Shown here: piece after piece, positions 1-9,342 of the stretch | How positions within the stretch are numbered: the first letter of the stretch is position 1 | How the letters are laid out: every line of letters begins with the position of its first letter | Assembly: GCF_943372915.1 (NCBI RefSeq) | Contig: NZ_CALSAN010000005.1 | Location: 1 to 64,000, forward strand | Direction of reading: 5' to 3' | Source of the DNA: Ferrovibrio terrae_A | Lineage (GTDB): Bacteria > Pseudomonadota > Alphaproteobacteria > Ferrovibrionales > Ferrovibrionaceae | Length of the DNA stretch: 64,000 nt | Program-made: the position numbers and the translations under genes | The notes under the pieces: model-generated | Databases searched by the model: none | Seen by the model: only the letters and a program-made list of their open reading frames with translations | Told to the model about the DNA's origin: nothing

Positions 1-173
1 CCCAGCGTGGCCTGCTGCAGATCCTGTCCGAACAGGATGCCAGCCCCGAAACCCTGGCCCGGGCCATCGACCGGGCCCTGACCATGCCCAAACCCGACCC
101 GCGCACCATTCGGCTGGATGGTGCCGAGGACACAGCCCGCCGGGTGCGCGAACTGGTGGAGGCCAGACCATGA
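1..173 (+). CDS. C-terminal fragment of a glycosyltransferase-like protein (cut by window start)
   Basis: An open frame runs in from the left edge and stops with TGA at 171-173; only the last 56 residues are visible. They end in a stretch resembling the C-terminal tail of MurG/GT28-like predicted glycosyltransferases (an LDGA motif followed by TARRVRELVEAR). The stop overlaps the ATG of the next gene by 4 bases (ATGA), so the two are probably translationally coupled. The assignment rests on tail resemblance and on the deacetylase neighbour; the catalytic part lies outside the window. Confidence 0.45.
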   Translation, partial: QRGLLQILSEQDASPETLARAIDRALTMPKPDPRTIRLDGAEDTARRVRELVEARP

Positions 174-964
174 CCGCAGCCGCCTGGCAGGCCCTGACGG
201 CAGAACTTGACCTCTGGGCAGCCCAGGGCCGTATAGCCTATTTCTGGTGGCGCGATGACGATGCCGTTGAGGCCTCGCCGGCGCTCGACCGGCTGCTGGC
301 GTTACAGGTCGCCAGCGGCGCTCCGCTGGCGCTGGCCATCATTCCGGCAAGGGTCCAGGCCAGCCTGACTGACCGGCTGGCCGGTCACAATGGCGTTGCT
401 GCACTGCAGCATGGATATGCACACCACAATCACGCCGGTTTGACCGAAAAGAAATGCGAATTTCCGGCCAGTCGCCCGCTGGCTGACCGCCTGTCCGACC
501 TGCAGGCCGGGCAGGTGCTGATGCGGCAGCATTTCGGCCGGCAGTTCCAGCCAATCTTCGTGCCGCCCTGGAACCGGCTGGCCGCCGATTGCCTGCCCGA
601 GATGCCTCGCCTGGGCTACACAGCCGCCTCCGGCTTCACGCCGCGCAAGGCCTACTGGGCTGCGCCCGGCCTGGCCTGGCTCAACACCCATGTGGATCCG
701 ATCGACTGGCACGGCACGGACAATTCCGGCGCCGCCATGCGCAGTCTGGCCGCTGCCAGCGCGCTTTTGCGTGCCATGCGACAGGGCGAACACCCGGTGC
801 AGCCCGTTGGCCTGCTGACCCACCACCTGCGCCATGACGAGACAATCTGGGACTTCACGGATGTCTTTCTGGCGACGACAAAACGGCATACCGCAGTGCG
901 GTGGCTCGATCCGGCTGTCGCCTTGCAGATTGGCGCGCCTCCGGCTGTCACGCCGACGTCATGA
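170..964 (+). CDS. polysaccharide deacetylase-like protein
   Basis: 264 residues. The N-terminal WWRDDDA near residues 27-33 resembles the aspartate-rich metal motif of polysaccharide deacetylase (NodB/CE4-like) proteins. It is followed by a strand pattern (PLALAIIPA) and HGYAHHNH at about residues 82-89, which supplies candidate metal histidines. A second conserved-looking block, FVPPWNR, lies near residue 130. No signal peptide is visible, so the substrate is probably a cytoplasmic or membrane-linked sugar. It sits between a glycosyltransferase tail and a small membrane protein with 4-base overlaps on both sides, suggesting a surface-glycan role. The exact substrate cannot be read from sequence. 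Confidence 0.7.
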   Translation: MTAAAWQALTAELDLWAAQGRIAYFWWRDDDAVEASPALDRLLALQVASGAPLALAIIPARVQASLTDRLAGHNGVAALQHGYAHHNHAGLTEKKCEFPASRPLADRLSDLQAGQVLMRQHFGRQFQPIFVPPWNRLAADCLPEMPRLGYTAASGFTPRKAYWAAPGLAWLNTHVDPIDWHGTDNSGAAMRSLAAASALLRAMRQGEHPVQPVGLLTHHLRHDETIWDFTDVFLATTKRHTAVRWLDPAVALQIGAPPAVTPTS

Positions 965-1500
965 CCCGGCTGTATTACCCCCTCGCCCGTCTCTGGCCGG
1001 ACTACCTGCGGGCGGCTGTCGGCCTCGCCATCTGTCTGGGACTAGTGTTGTTCACCGCCCTGCAATCTGTCATTTTTGCCCTGCTGGTCGGGTTGAGCCT
1101 GTTGCTCGCCTGGCTTGGCGCCGTCACGTTATGGCGTCAGCAGATCGAGATCGAACTCGACGCGTCCGGGGTGGTCCGGCGCAGCCGGTGGTTTAACCGC
1201 CCCGGGCTGGGCCGATGGGGGTTGGGTAGGACTTTGGCGTTGCGATGGTCCGGGATCAGGGCCGTCAATCTGCGCTATTATTCCACCCGCCGCGACCGCA
1301 GCGAGGGCTGGCTGCAGTTAACGATCGAGGCAGATGGGGGAACTTTGCGGGCCGACAGTGATTTGATTGGTTTTCCATCCTTGGTCGAGCAGGCCTTCGC
1401 TGCGGCCGAGCATAATGGCATTGCCATCAGTGAAGCCTCCCGCCTGAATGCCACGCGCCTGCACAACGTGAATGAGAGTCACCGGGGATACCAGCCGTGA
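961..1500 (+). CDS. small membrane protein, two N-terminal TM segments plus PH-like soluble domain
   Basis: The ATG at 961 is preferred because it overlaps the upstream stop as ATGA; an in-frame ATG at 901 would bury 64 bases in the preceding gene. The 179-residue product has two adjacent hydrophobic segments (about residues 18-55), then a soluble part rich in alternating strands (IEIELDASGVVRRSRWF, LQLTIEADGG) that resembles bacterial PH-like domains. The family was not recognised with certainty. It overlaps the following ABC ATPase start by 4 bases (GTGA), so it belongs to the same operon. Confidence 0.6.
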   Translation: MTRLYYPLARLWPDYLRAAVGLAICLGLVLFTALQSVIFALLVGLSLLLAWLGAVTLWRQQIEIELDASGVVRRSRWFNRPGLGRWGLGRTLALRWSGIRAVNLRYYSTRRDRSEGWLQLTIEADGGTLRADSDLIGFPSLVEQAFAAAEHNGIAISEASRLNATRLHNVNESHRGYQP

Positions 1501-3389
1501 GCAATCCGGAGCTGAACCGCAACGTGCTTGAGGTCAAGAATCTGCAGGTCCAGTTCGATCTGCCGGAGGGGATCGTCCGCGCCGTCAACGGTATCAGCTT
1601 CAACATCCCCCAGGGCGGCACAGTTGCATTGGTCGGTGAGTCGGGCTCGGGTAAATCCGTGGTCAGCCAGGCGATCATGGGCATCCTGCCGCGCATGGCC
1701 CGCATCGCCGGCGGCGAAATCCTGTTCCACGATCCGCAGCTGCCGGGCCAGACCACCAACATCGCTGAACTGCCGCGCGGCGGAAGTGCCATGCGTCAAC
1801 TGCAGGGCGGTCGTATCTCGATCATCTTCCAGGAGCCGATGACCTCGCTGAGTCCGCTGCACACCATCGGCGACCAGATCACCGAGGCCCTGCGGCTGCA
1901 TCGCAAGGCCGGCGAGACCGAAGCGCGCGAACTGACCATAGACATGCTGCGGCTGGTCGGCTTCCCCGATCCGCAGCGCGCCCTGCGCACCTACGCCTTT
2001 GAACTTTCGGGCGGCCTGCGCCAGCGCGCCATGATCGCCATGGCCCTAGTCTGCCGCCCTGCCCTGCTGGTGGCCGACGAGCCGACCACGGCACTGGACG
2101 TGACCATCCAGGCGCAGATCCTCAAGCTCCTGAAAGACCTGCAGTCTGAACTCGGCATGGCTGTGCTGATGATCACGCATGATCTGGGCGTGGTGGCCAA
2201 CATGGCTGACGAGATCGTGGTGATGTATCACGGTCAGGCCATGGAGCGCGGCGGCCTGCAGGATATCTTCGGCAACCCGCAGCATCCCTATCTGAAAGCC
2301 CTGCTGAATGCCGTGCCGCGCTTCAACATGAAGCCGGGCGAACGGCTGGTGCCGCTCCGCGAGATCAAGGGCGAAGTCGGAGCCCTCCTGCGCAGCGGCA
2401 AACCGGCAGATGCGAGCAAGCGTGGAGAGCCGCTGCTGGAAGTCGAGCATGTCAGCAAAAGCTTCACCCTGCGCAAGGGCGGCCTGTTCCGGCCCGGGCC
2501 TGCGGCAACGGCGCTGGCCGTGGATGATGTCAGCTTCACGGTGCAGCGCGGTGAATGCCTCGGTCTGGTCGGTGAGTCCGGCTGTGGCAAGACAACCGCC
2601 AGCAAACTGATCCTGCGCGCGATCAAACCCGACAGCGGCAGCATCCGTTTCAATGGCGCGGATGTGCTGCAGCTGGAAGACGAGGCGCTGTTCAACTACC
2701 GCCGCCAGGTGCAGTTCATTTTCCAGGACCCGTTTTCCTCGCTCAATCCGCGCATGACGGTATTCGATATCGTTTCCGAGCCGCTGGTCATTCACAAGAT
2801 CGGCGACGAGGAAGAACGCTTCCAGCGCGTCAAGGAGCTGATGTCGCTGGTCGGCCTCGACCCGCGCTTCCTGCGCCGCTATCCGCATTCATTCTCCGGC
2901 GGACAACGCCAGCGCATCGGCATCGCCCGCGCCCTGGCCCTGCAGCCTGAACTGCTGATCTGCGATGAGCCGGTATCGGCGCTCGATGTTTCGATCCAGG
3001 CGCAGATCCTGAACCTGCTGAAAGACCTCAAGGCCGAACTCGGCCTCACCTACCTGTTCATCTCGCATAACCTCGCCGTGGTCGACTATATAGCCGACCG
3101 TATCGCCGTGATGTGCGCCGGCCGTCTGGTGGAACTGGCGCCGCGCGAGCAGCTATTCAACAATCCGGTGCATCCCTACACCAAGGCACTGCTGGCCGCG
3201 GTGCCCAAGCCAGATCCGAACAGCCGCCTCGACCTGCATCTGCTGATGGAGGGCAAGGCATCCAAGCCGGCCGCCTGGCCGCGCCCCTTCACCATCGACA
3301 GCACCACACATCCACGTATGGTCGATGTCGGCCAGGGCCATTTCGTGCGCGCTGACGCCAGCGCCGATTTCCGGGATCTTGTAGCATGA
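1497..3389 (+). CDS. oligopeptide-type ABC transporter, fused double ATP-binding protein
   Basis: 630 residues with two complete nucleotide-binding domains of the Dpp/Opp/YejF type in one chain. Domain 1 has Walker A GESGSGKS (about residue 48) and signature LSGGLRQR. Domain 2 has Walker A GESGCGKTT (about residue 358) and signature FSGGQRQR. Each NBD is followed by the (N)PxHPY linker typical of peptide importers (NPQHPYLKALL, NPVHPYTKALL). Fused NBDs are characteristic of YejF-like and GsiA-like proteins. The start is GTG, overlapping the previous stop. It is co-encoded with a family-5 binding protein and two permeases, making a full importer. Peptide, microcin-like or glutathione-like cargo cannot be separated from sequence alone. 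Confidence 0.9.
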   Translation: MSNPELNRNVLEVKNLQVQFDLPEGIVRAVNGISFNIPQGGTVALVGESGSGKSVVSQAIMGILPRMARIAGGEILFHDPQLPGQTTNIAELPRGGSAMRQLQGGRISIIFQEPMTSLSPLHTIGDQITEALRLHRKAGETEARELTIDMLRLVGFPDPQRALRTYAFELSGGLRQRAMIAMALVCRPALLVADEPTTALDVTIQAQILKLLKDLQSELGMAVLMITHDLGVVANMADEIVVMYHGQAMERGGLQDIFGNPQHPYLKALLNAVPRFNMKPGERLVPLREIKGEVGALLRSGKPADASKRGEPLLEVEHVSKSFTLRKGGLFRPGPAATALAVDDVSFTVQRGECLGLVGESGCGKTTASKLILRAIKPDSGSIRFNGADVLQLEDEALFNYRRQVQFIFQDPFSSLNPRMTVFDIVSEPLVIHKIGDEEERFQRVKELMSLVGLDPRFLRRYPHSFSGGQRQRIGIARALALQPELLICDEPVSALDVSIQAQILNLLKDLKAELGLTYLFISHNLAVVDYIADRIAVMCAGRLVELAPREQLFNNPVHPYTKALLAAVPKPDPNSRLDLHLLMEGKASKPAAWPRPFTIDSTTHPRMVDVGQGHFVRADASADFRDLVA

Positions 3390-5290
3390 AAACGATATCC
3401 AGCCTTGCCGCCGGGCTTCTCGCTCTCACCCTCACCTGCACCGTGGCGCAGGCGCAGATACCGGACCTGCAGGAAACCCCGATGCTGGCGGCAGAAGTCA
3501 GCGCCGGCAAAATCCCGCCGATTGCCCAGCGGATACCCGAACAACCACTGATCGTCACGCTGAAAGCCCCGCAGGAAGCCGGCAAACATGGTGGCGACCT
3601 GCGCAGCATGATCAGCCGCGCCCGCGAAACCCGCCTGCTCAATGTGATCGGCTATACCCGGCTGATCACCTATAACGAGAAATACGAATACGTTCCCGAC
3701 CTGCTGGAAAAGTTCGAGATCGAGGACGAGCGCGTTTTCACCTTCTATCTGCGCAAGGGCCATCGCTGGTCGGACGGCCATCCCTTCACCACCGAAGATT
3801 TCCGTTATTACTGGGAAGACGTCGCCAACAACAGGGAACTGAATCCGTCGGGGCCGATGCAGGATCTGCTGGTCGACGGCGAAAAGCCCAAGGTCGAAAT
3901 CCTCGACGCAACCACGGTGCGTTTCAGCTGGTCCAAACGTAACCCGGCTTTCCTGCCGCGCATCGCCGGCACCTCGGCTTTCAACCTCTATCGGCCGGCG
4001 CATTATCTGAAGCAGTTCCATGCCCGCTACGCCGATCCGCAGAAACTGGCTGCGCTGGCCGCTGCCGACAAGCGCCCGAACTGGGCTGCCCTGCATGGCC
4101 GGCTGGACAACATGGTGGAAGGTGACAATCCCGACCTTCCCGGCCTTGACCCCTGGACGATGACCACCAAGCCGCCGGCAGTGCGTTTCGTTGCAGCCCG
4201 CAATCCCTATTTCCACCGCATCGACAGCAATGGCCGCCAGCTGCCCTATCTTGACCGCATCATCTTTACACAAGCGGATGGCAAGCTGATCCCGGCCAAG
4301 GCCGGCGCCGGCGAGGCCGACCTGCAGTTCCGCAACATCAACTTCAGCAACTTCACCTTCCTGAAGGAAAACGAGAAGCGCGCCGGCTACAAGACCCTGC
4401 TGTGGCGCACCGCAAAGGGGTCGCATATTGCGCTGTATCCGAACCTGAACAGCAATGACGAAACCTGGCGCAAACTGATGCGCGATGCACGTTTCCGCCA
4501 TGCGCTGTCGCTGGGCATCGACCGGCAGGCCATCAATGAATCGCTGTTCTTCGGTTTGGCGATCGAGTCGAACAACACCGTGATGCCCGACAGCCCGCTG
4601 TTCAAACCGGAGTACAAGAGCACCAATGCGCAGCTGGATGTCGCCACGGCCAACCGCCTGCTCGACCAGATCGGCCTGACCAAGCGTGACGGTAACGGCA
4701 TCCGCCTGCTGCCTGACGGCCGGCCGGCGGAAATCATCGTCGAGACCGCCGGCGAAGACACCGAGCAGACCGACGTACTGGAGCTGATCGGCGAGAACTG
4801 GGCCAAGATCGGCATCAAGCTGTTTGCCAAGCCGAGCCAGCGCGATGTGGTGCGCAATCGCATATTCTCAGGCGAGGCGATGATGTCGGTCTGGGCCGGC
4901 ATGGAGAATGGCCTGCCGACGGCAGACATGAAGCCGAACGAACTGGCCCCGACCTCGCAATATGGCCTGCAGTGGCCGAAATGGGGCCAGTGGTTCGAGA
5001 CCGGGCAGAAATCGGGCGAGCCGATCGATATGCCGCTGGTGCAGGAATTGTTCGACCTCTATCAGGCCTGGCTGGATACCGGCGATCGCGCCGAGCGCGC
5101 CCGCATCTGGCATCGCATGCTGTCCATCCATGCCGAGCAAACCTTCACGATTGGCGTGGTAACCGGCGTGTTCCAGCCGATCGTGGCGAACAAAAAACTC
5201 CACAACATTCCCAAGGAAGGTGTTTTCAACTGGGACCCGGGCGCGTTTGTCGGCCTGTATCGCCCAGAGACCTTCTGGTTTGGCCAGTAA
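3386..5290 (+). CDS. ABC transporter periplasmic substrate-binding protein, family 5
   Basis: 634 residues beginning with a Sec signal peptide (MKTISSLAAGLLALTLTCTVAQAQ, cleavage after an AQA-type site; only the pattern is read). The mature part has SBP_bac_5 hallmarks: a GGDLRS opening, FYLRKGHRWSDGHPFT with the conserved W-S-DG-P-T, and a C-terminal lobe with GIDRQAINESLFFG. It is on the long side for the family, resembling the large binding proteins of YejA/microcin-type systems. It overlaps the ATPase stop by 4 bases and precedes two permeases. It delivers a peptide-like solute to the permease pair in the inner membrane. Confidence 0.88.
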   Translation: MKTISSLAAGLLALTLTCTVAQAQIPDLQETPMLAAEVSAGKIPPIAQRIPEQPLIVTLKAPQEAGKHGGDLRSMISRARETRLLNVIGYTRLITYNEKYEYVPDLLEKFEIEDERVFTFYLRKGHRWSDGHPFTTEDFRYYWEDVANNRELNPSGPMQDLLVDGEKPKVEILDATTVRFSWSKRNPAFLPRIAGTSAFNLYRPAHYLKQFHARYADPQKLAALAAADKRPNWAALHGRLDNMVEGDNPDLPGLDPWTMTTKPPAVRFVAARNPYFHRIDSNGRQLPYLDRIIFTQADGKLIPAKAGAGEADLQFRNINFSNFTFLKENEKRAGYKTLLWRTAKGSHIALYPNLNSNDETWRKLMRDARFRHALSLGIDRQAINESLFFGLAIESNNTVMPDSPLFKPEYKSTNAQLDVATANRLLDQIGLTKRDGNGIRLLPDGRPAEIIVETAGEDTEQTDVLELIGENWAKIGIKLFAKPSQRDVVRNRIFSGEAMMSVWAGMENGLPTADMKPNELAPTSQYGLQWPKWGQWFETGQKSGEPIDMPLVQELFDLYQAWLDTGDRAERARIWHRMLSIHAEQTFTIGVVTGVFQPIVANKKLHNIPKEGVFNWDPGAFVGLYRPETFWFGQ

Positions 5291-5302
5291 GCGCACAAAA
5301 AC

Positions 5303-6328
5303 ATGCTGACTTACCTTGCGCGCCGCACGCTGCTGATGATTCCGACACTGCTGATCATCAGCCTGTTGATCTTCCTGATCATCAAGCTGCCGCCCGGCGA
5401 CTACCTGACCAACCAGATCGCCGAGCTGCGCGCGCAGGGCGAGACCAGTGCCATGGAACGCGCGGAATTCCTGCGTAGCCAGTATGCGCTGGACCGCTCG
5501 ATCCTGGAGCAATACGGCATCTGGATGGGCTTCATTCCCGGCCCCAACGGTTTCTCCGGCCTGCTGCAGGGGGATTGGGGCTGGTCATTCGAATACAATC
5601 GCCCGGTGGGCGAACTGATTGGCGACCGCCTGCTGATGACCGCGGTGATCAATTTCTTCACCATCCTGTTCATCTATATCGTCGCCTTCCCGATCGGCAT
5701 CTATTCGGCGACCCGCCAGTACTCCTGGGGCGACTACGGCTTCACCCTGTTCGGCTATATCGGCCTGGCGACGCCAAACTTCCTGCTGGCGCTGGTGATG
5801 CTGTACTATGCCAATGTCTGGTTCGGCGTCAGCATCGGCGGCCTGGTCGACCCAGAGCTGATCGATGCGCCCTGGGGCTGGGAAAAGATACAATCGCTGA
5901 TCATCCACATGATCGTGCCGGTGATTGTGATCGGCACCTCGGGCACCGCGTCGATGATCCGGCGCCTGCGCGCCAATCTGCTGGATGAGCTGCAGAAGCA
6001 ATATGTGACCACGGCACGCGCCAAGGGGCTGCCGCCATTGCGGCTGCTGATCAAGTATCCGATCCGCATGGCGCTCAACCCCTTCATCGCCGATATCGGC
6101 AATCTGCTGCCCTCGGTGGTTTCCGGCTCGGTGATCGTGTCGGTGGTGATGAGCCTGCCGACGGCGGGACCGATGCTGCTCGGCGCATTGCAGTCGCTGG
6201 ACCAGTATCTGGCCGGCTCGTTCCTGATGTTCCTCGCCCTGCTGACCGTGGTTGGGATGCTGATCTCCGACATTCTGCTGGCGCTGCTGGACCCACGCAT
6301 CCGCCTCACTGGTGGCCAGGCCAAATAG
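5303..6328 (+). CDS. ABC transporter permease, DppB/YejB type
   Basis: 341 residues with six predicted membrane segments. The first is at residues 8-30 (LLMIPTLLIISLLIFLIIKL). The C-terminal half carries the EAA-loop-like cytoplasmic segment (YVTTARAKGLPPLRLLIKYPIR) that contacts the ATPase. A periplasmic insertion after TM1 is typical of DppB/OppB. It starts 12 bases after the binding-protein stop in the same operon. It forms the inner-membrane channel with the next gene product. Confidence 0.9.
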   Translation: MLTYLARRTLLMIPTLLIISLLIFLIIKLPPGDYLTNQIAELRAQGETSAMERAEFLRSQYALDRSILEQYGIWMGFIPGPNGFSGLLQGDWGWSFEYNRPVGELIGDRLLMTAVINFFTILFIYIVAFPIGIYSATRQYSWGDYGFTLFGYIGLATPNFLLALVMLYYANVWFGVSIGGLVDPELIDAPWGWEKIQSLIIHMIVPVIVIGTSGTASMIRRLRANLLDELQKQYVTTARAKGLPPLRLLIKYPIRMALNPFIADIGNLLPSVVSGSVIVSVVMSLPTAGPMLLGALQSLDQYLAGSFLMFLALLTVVGMLISDILLALLDPRIRLTGGQAK

Positions 6329-6329
6329 C

Positions 6330-7517
6330 ATGCGCGACGATCAACCGATAAAGCCGGCCAAGGCCGGGCCCGGAGCCGAACATTGGGTCAACCCGGCCCC
6401 GTTCGACCCCTATTCGATCGAAGCCCTGACACCCGGGCAGGAGCAGTATTATCGCGCCTCGCAGTGGCGGATGATGTGGTGGAAATTCCGGCGCCACCGC
6501 CTCGGACTGTGGAGCGGCATCATCCTGCTGCTGATCTACGCCTCCACGCTGTTTTCGGAATTCATTGCGCCCTACAACCTGCAGACCCGCAATCCGCGCG
6601 GCATCTATGCCCCGCCGCACGAGATTCACCTGTTCCATGACGGTCAGTTCGTCGGCCCGTTTGTCTATGGCCTGCGCTTCCGTATGAACACGGAAACGCT
6701 AAAACGCGAATATGCGCCCGATCTTAGCAAGGTACAGAAGCTGCGCTTCTTCTGTCAGGGCGATGAATACGAATACATGAACCTGATTCCGATGCGTTTC
6801 CATCTGGTCTGTCCGGCCGAAGGCGGCGACTTCTACCTGCTTGGAACCGACCGCCTCGGGCGCGACATCTTCTCGCGCATTGTTTTCGGCACCCGCATCT
6901 CGTTGACGGTCGGACTGATCGGCATCGCCATCAGCTTTATCATCGGCATCGTGCTGGGCGGCATATCCGGCTATTACGGCGGCTGGATCGACAGCCTGAT
7001 CCAGCGCATGATCGAGTTGATCCGAAGTCTACCGGAACTGCCGCTGTGGATGGCGCTGTCGGCCGCCCTGCCGGTCACCTGGTCGCCGATCCTGGTCTAT
7101 TTCGGCATCACCATCATTCTCGGCCTGCTCGACTGGCCCGGTCTGGCCCGTGCGGTGCGCTCCAAACTGCTGGCGCTTCGCGAGGAGGATTTCGCTACAG
7201 CGGCACAGCTGATGGGCGCTTCGCCCAGCCGCATCATCGGCCGCCATCTGTTGCCCAGCTTCATGAGTCATCTGATCGCTTCGGCCACACTGTCGATCCC
7301 GTCCATGATCCTGGGCGAGACCGCGCTATCCTTCCTGGGACTGGGCCTGCGCCCGCCGATCACCTCCTGGGGCGTGCTGCTGAACGAGGCGCAGAATATC
7401 AACGTGGTGGCGCTCTATCCCTGGCTGATGGCGCCAGCGATCCCGGTGATCGTGGTGGTGCTGGCCTTCAACTTCTTTGGCGACGGTCTGCGCGACGCCG
7501 CCGATCCCTATCGCTAG
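6330..7517 (+). CDS. ABC transporter permease, DppC/YejE type
   Basis: The ATG at 6330 is chosen; an upstream in-frame GTG at 6312 would overlap the previous permease by 17 bases. The 395-residue product has the OppC N-terminal domain (QWRMMWWKFRRHRLGLWSG just before TM1), a large periplasmic loop, and the C-terminal permease core. The core contains GTDRLGRDIFSRIVFGTR, a hallmark of DppC/OppC, and an EAA-like loop (LMGASPSRIIGRHLLPSF). The long loop between TM1 and the core matches the YejE-like branch. It ends the seven-gene rightward operon; the next gene is convergent. Confidence 0.9.
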   Translation: MRDDQPIKPAKAGPGAEHWVNPAPFDPYSIEALTPGQEQYYRASQWRMMWWKFRRHRLGLWSGIILLLIYASTLFSEFIAPYNLQTRNPRGIYAPPHEIHLFHDGQFVGPFVYGLRFRMNTETLKREYAPDLSKVQKLRFFCQGDEYEYMNLIPMRFHLVCPAEGGDFYLLGTDRLGRDIFSRIVFGTRISLTVGLIGIAISFIIGIVLGGISGYYGGWIDSLIQRMIELIRSLPELPLWMALSAALPVTWSPILVYFGITIILGLLDWPGLARAVRSKLLALREEDFATAAQLMGASPSRIIGRHLLPSFMSHLIASATLSIPSMILGETALSFLGLGLRPPITSWGVLLNEAQNINVVALYPWLMAPAIPVIVVVLAFNFFGDGLRDAADPYR

Positions 7518-7526
7518 GCCGGGCTG

Positions 7527-8387
7527 TCAGCTCGGTTTCACCAGCCACAGGCTGGCCGGCTTTGCCTCGGCCACATGCGGCAGGCGCCCGATGATGCTGG
7601 CGCTGACCGCGCGCGCCAGCCGTGTCAGGGCATAGTGGCTGGAGAACAGGGGCGTAAAGCCACCGGCCAGCAACGGCCCGATCGCCTGCTGCTCGTTATA
7701 GCCGCGCCAGGCCCAGTCAGGCGGGTAGTCATCCGGCAGGAAGATGTCGTGGATATGCACCAGCACGCCATGAGGCAGGGCCGGTAAAACGCGATTGAAC
7801 AGCCAGTCGACATCGGTGCCCGGCATCAGGATATGGCTGGAATCGATGAACAGGATATCGCCCGGCTGCAGCGCCTTGAAGATCGCCGGATCGGCGGTCT
7901 GCACGATGGCGGGATGGAACGTGACCGGCAGGCCGGTGAGGGCTGCGCGCGGCTGCGGATCGATGGCCGTGATCTCGGTCGGCAGGCCGGCATCTTTGAC
8001 GGCACGGGCCAGAAAACGGGTGGAGTGACCCGAACCGATCTCGACAATCCGGCGCGGCCCGTATTGCCGCACCAGCGTATAGGCCACCACGGCATCCAGG
8101 GTCGGGAACCAGCTCTGCTCGAATTTCGGCGCAGGTGAGACACCCTTCTCGCCAGCGATAGCTTGCAGTGCCTCGGCATAGTCGTCGGCACCGCGCAGCA
8201 GATCGAGGAAAACCGGCTCGGCCGCCGCAAACCTTTCCGCCAGCTGTGTGTAGACCGGCTGTGTTACGGCAACACTATCGGCATAGCGGTAAGGGATGAA
8301 AAAACCCTGGCGACGCAAGCCAACCACCGGGCCCAGCAATGTCTGCAGCCCCATGCGGAGCCGCCGCCAGTGTTTGATCCCGGACAT
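7527..8387 (-). CDS. class I SAM-dependent methyltransferase
   Basis: 286 residues. The central Rossmann fold shows motif I as IVEIGSGHSTRFLARAV, an acidic residue after the next strand (ITAIDPQPR), and GDILFIDSSHI. This resembles the Methyltransf_24-type family often found with surface-polysaccharide genes. HIHDIFLPDDYP near residue 220 is conserved-looking. It starts immediately at the stop of the MBL-fold gene (TAATG), so the two are co-transcribed. The substrate is unknown. Confidence 0.8.
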   Translation of the reverse strand: MSGIKHWRRLRMGLQTLLGPVVGLRRQGFFIPYRYADSVAVTQPVYTQLAERFAAAEPVFLDLLRGADDYAEALQAIAGEKGVSPAPKFEQSWFPTLDAVVAYTLVRQYGPRRIVEIGSGHSTRFLARAVKDAGLPTEITAIDPQPRAALTGLPVTFHPAIVQTADPAIFKALQPGDILFIDSSHILMPGTDVDWLFNRVLPALPHGVLVHIHDIFLPDDYPPDWAWRGYNEQQAIGPLLAGGFTPLFSSHYALTRLARAVSASIIGRLPHVAEAKPASLWLVKPS

Positions 8388-9220
8388 TACGGCCGCAGGA
8401 CCAGGCCCTCGCGGGCCACGACAGAGCCCGGGCGCGCTTGCTCGACATCGGCAGCGACCTTGTCCATGAAGGCATCGTCATGCTCGGGGTCGTGGTGGAA
8501 GACCACGAAGGTCTTCACCCCGGCGGCATCGCACAGTTGTGCACCAGCCTGCCAGGTGGAATGGCCCCAGCCCTTGCGGCAGACATATTCCTCATCGGTA
8601 TACATGGAGTCGTAGATCACGATATCGGCGCCATGGATCAGCTTGAGAATATTCTCGTCATGGCCTACTGCCGGGTGCTCGGTATCGGTCAGGTAGCAGA
8701 TCGACTTGCCCTGGAATTCGACGCGATAACCGGTGGCGAGATCGGGATGACTCAATGGCCCGGTCCGCACGGTGACACCCGGATGCGGGTGCAGCACGGC
8801 ACCCTGATCGAAATCATGGAAGCTCAGATTGGCCTGGAAAATTTCCAGCGGCACCGGGAACAGCGGCGAGCACATCATCTGTTTCAGCACGCCCTTGATG
8901 CCACCGTTATCGGTAACATGGCCGGCATGGATGCGCAGTGTGTTGCGCGGATCGAAGGCCGGGCAGAAATGCGGCAGGCCGCAGACATGGTCGTAATGGG
9001 TGTGGGTGAAGAATACGTCTGCATCGATCGGCTGCTTCTGCTCACTCAAAGCGATGCCGAGCGCGCGCACGCCGGTGCCGGTGTCGAAGATCAGCAGATG
9101 CGAGCCACAGCGCACCTCGATTGCCGAAGTGTTACCGCCATAGCGCATCACTTCCGGCGAGCCGACGGCAATGCTGCCGCGCACGCCCCAGAAGCGGACG
9201 TAAAAATCTTCAACCCCCAC
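8387..9220 (-). CDS. MBL-fold metallo-hydrolase
   Basis: A GTG start at 9220 is preferred: AGGAGG lies 5 bases upstream (226-231 of the 9-kb block), whereas the further ATG at 9316 has no Shine-Dalgarno. The 277-residue product opens with FWGVRGSIAV and has the metal motif THTHYDHVCGLP (HxHxDH), a later histidine in GPLSHPDLA, and LTDTEHP. These are typical of the phosphodiesterase-like MBL proteins (COG1235/COG1234 type). The C-terminal VFHHDPEHDD is also family-like. The physiological substrate is not known. It diverges from the enoyl-CoA hydratase gene with a 122-base gap holding both promoters. Confidence 0.82.
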   Translation of the reverse strand: MGVEDFYVRFWGVRGSIAVGSPEVMRYGGNTSAIEVRCGSHLLIFDTGTGVRALGIALSEQKQPIDADVFFTHTHYDHVCGLPHFCPAFDPRNTLRIHAGHVTDNGGIKGVLKQMMCSPLFPVPLEIFQANLSFHDFDQGAVLHPHPGVTVRTGPLSHPDLATGYRVEFQGKSICYLTDTEHPAVGHDENILKLIHGADIVIYDSMYTDEEYVCRKGWGHSTWQAGAQLCDAAGVKTFVVFHHDPEHDDAFMDKVAADVEQARPGSVVAREGLVLRP

Positions 9221-9342
9221 CGTGGCCTCCTTTTTCCCGTCAGCGTCGAGGGATGGAGTGCCTTCTGTGCCGACTGAGCCTTGCCGGCTGGCTAGGTCTG
9301 TGCGGAAATCTGTCATGGAGAAGATTAAGGGCGGACCGAGGG

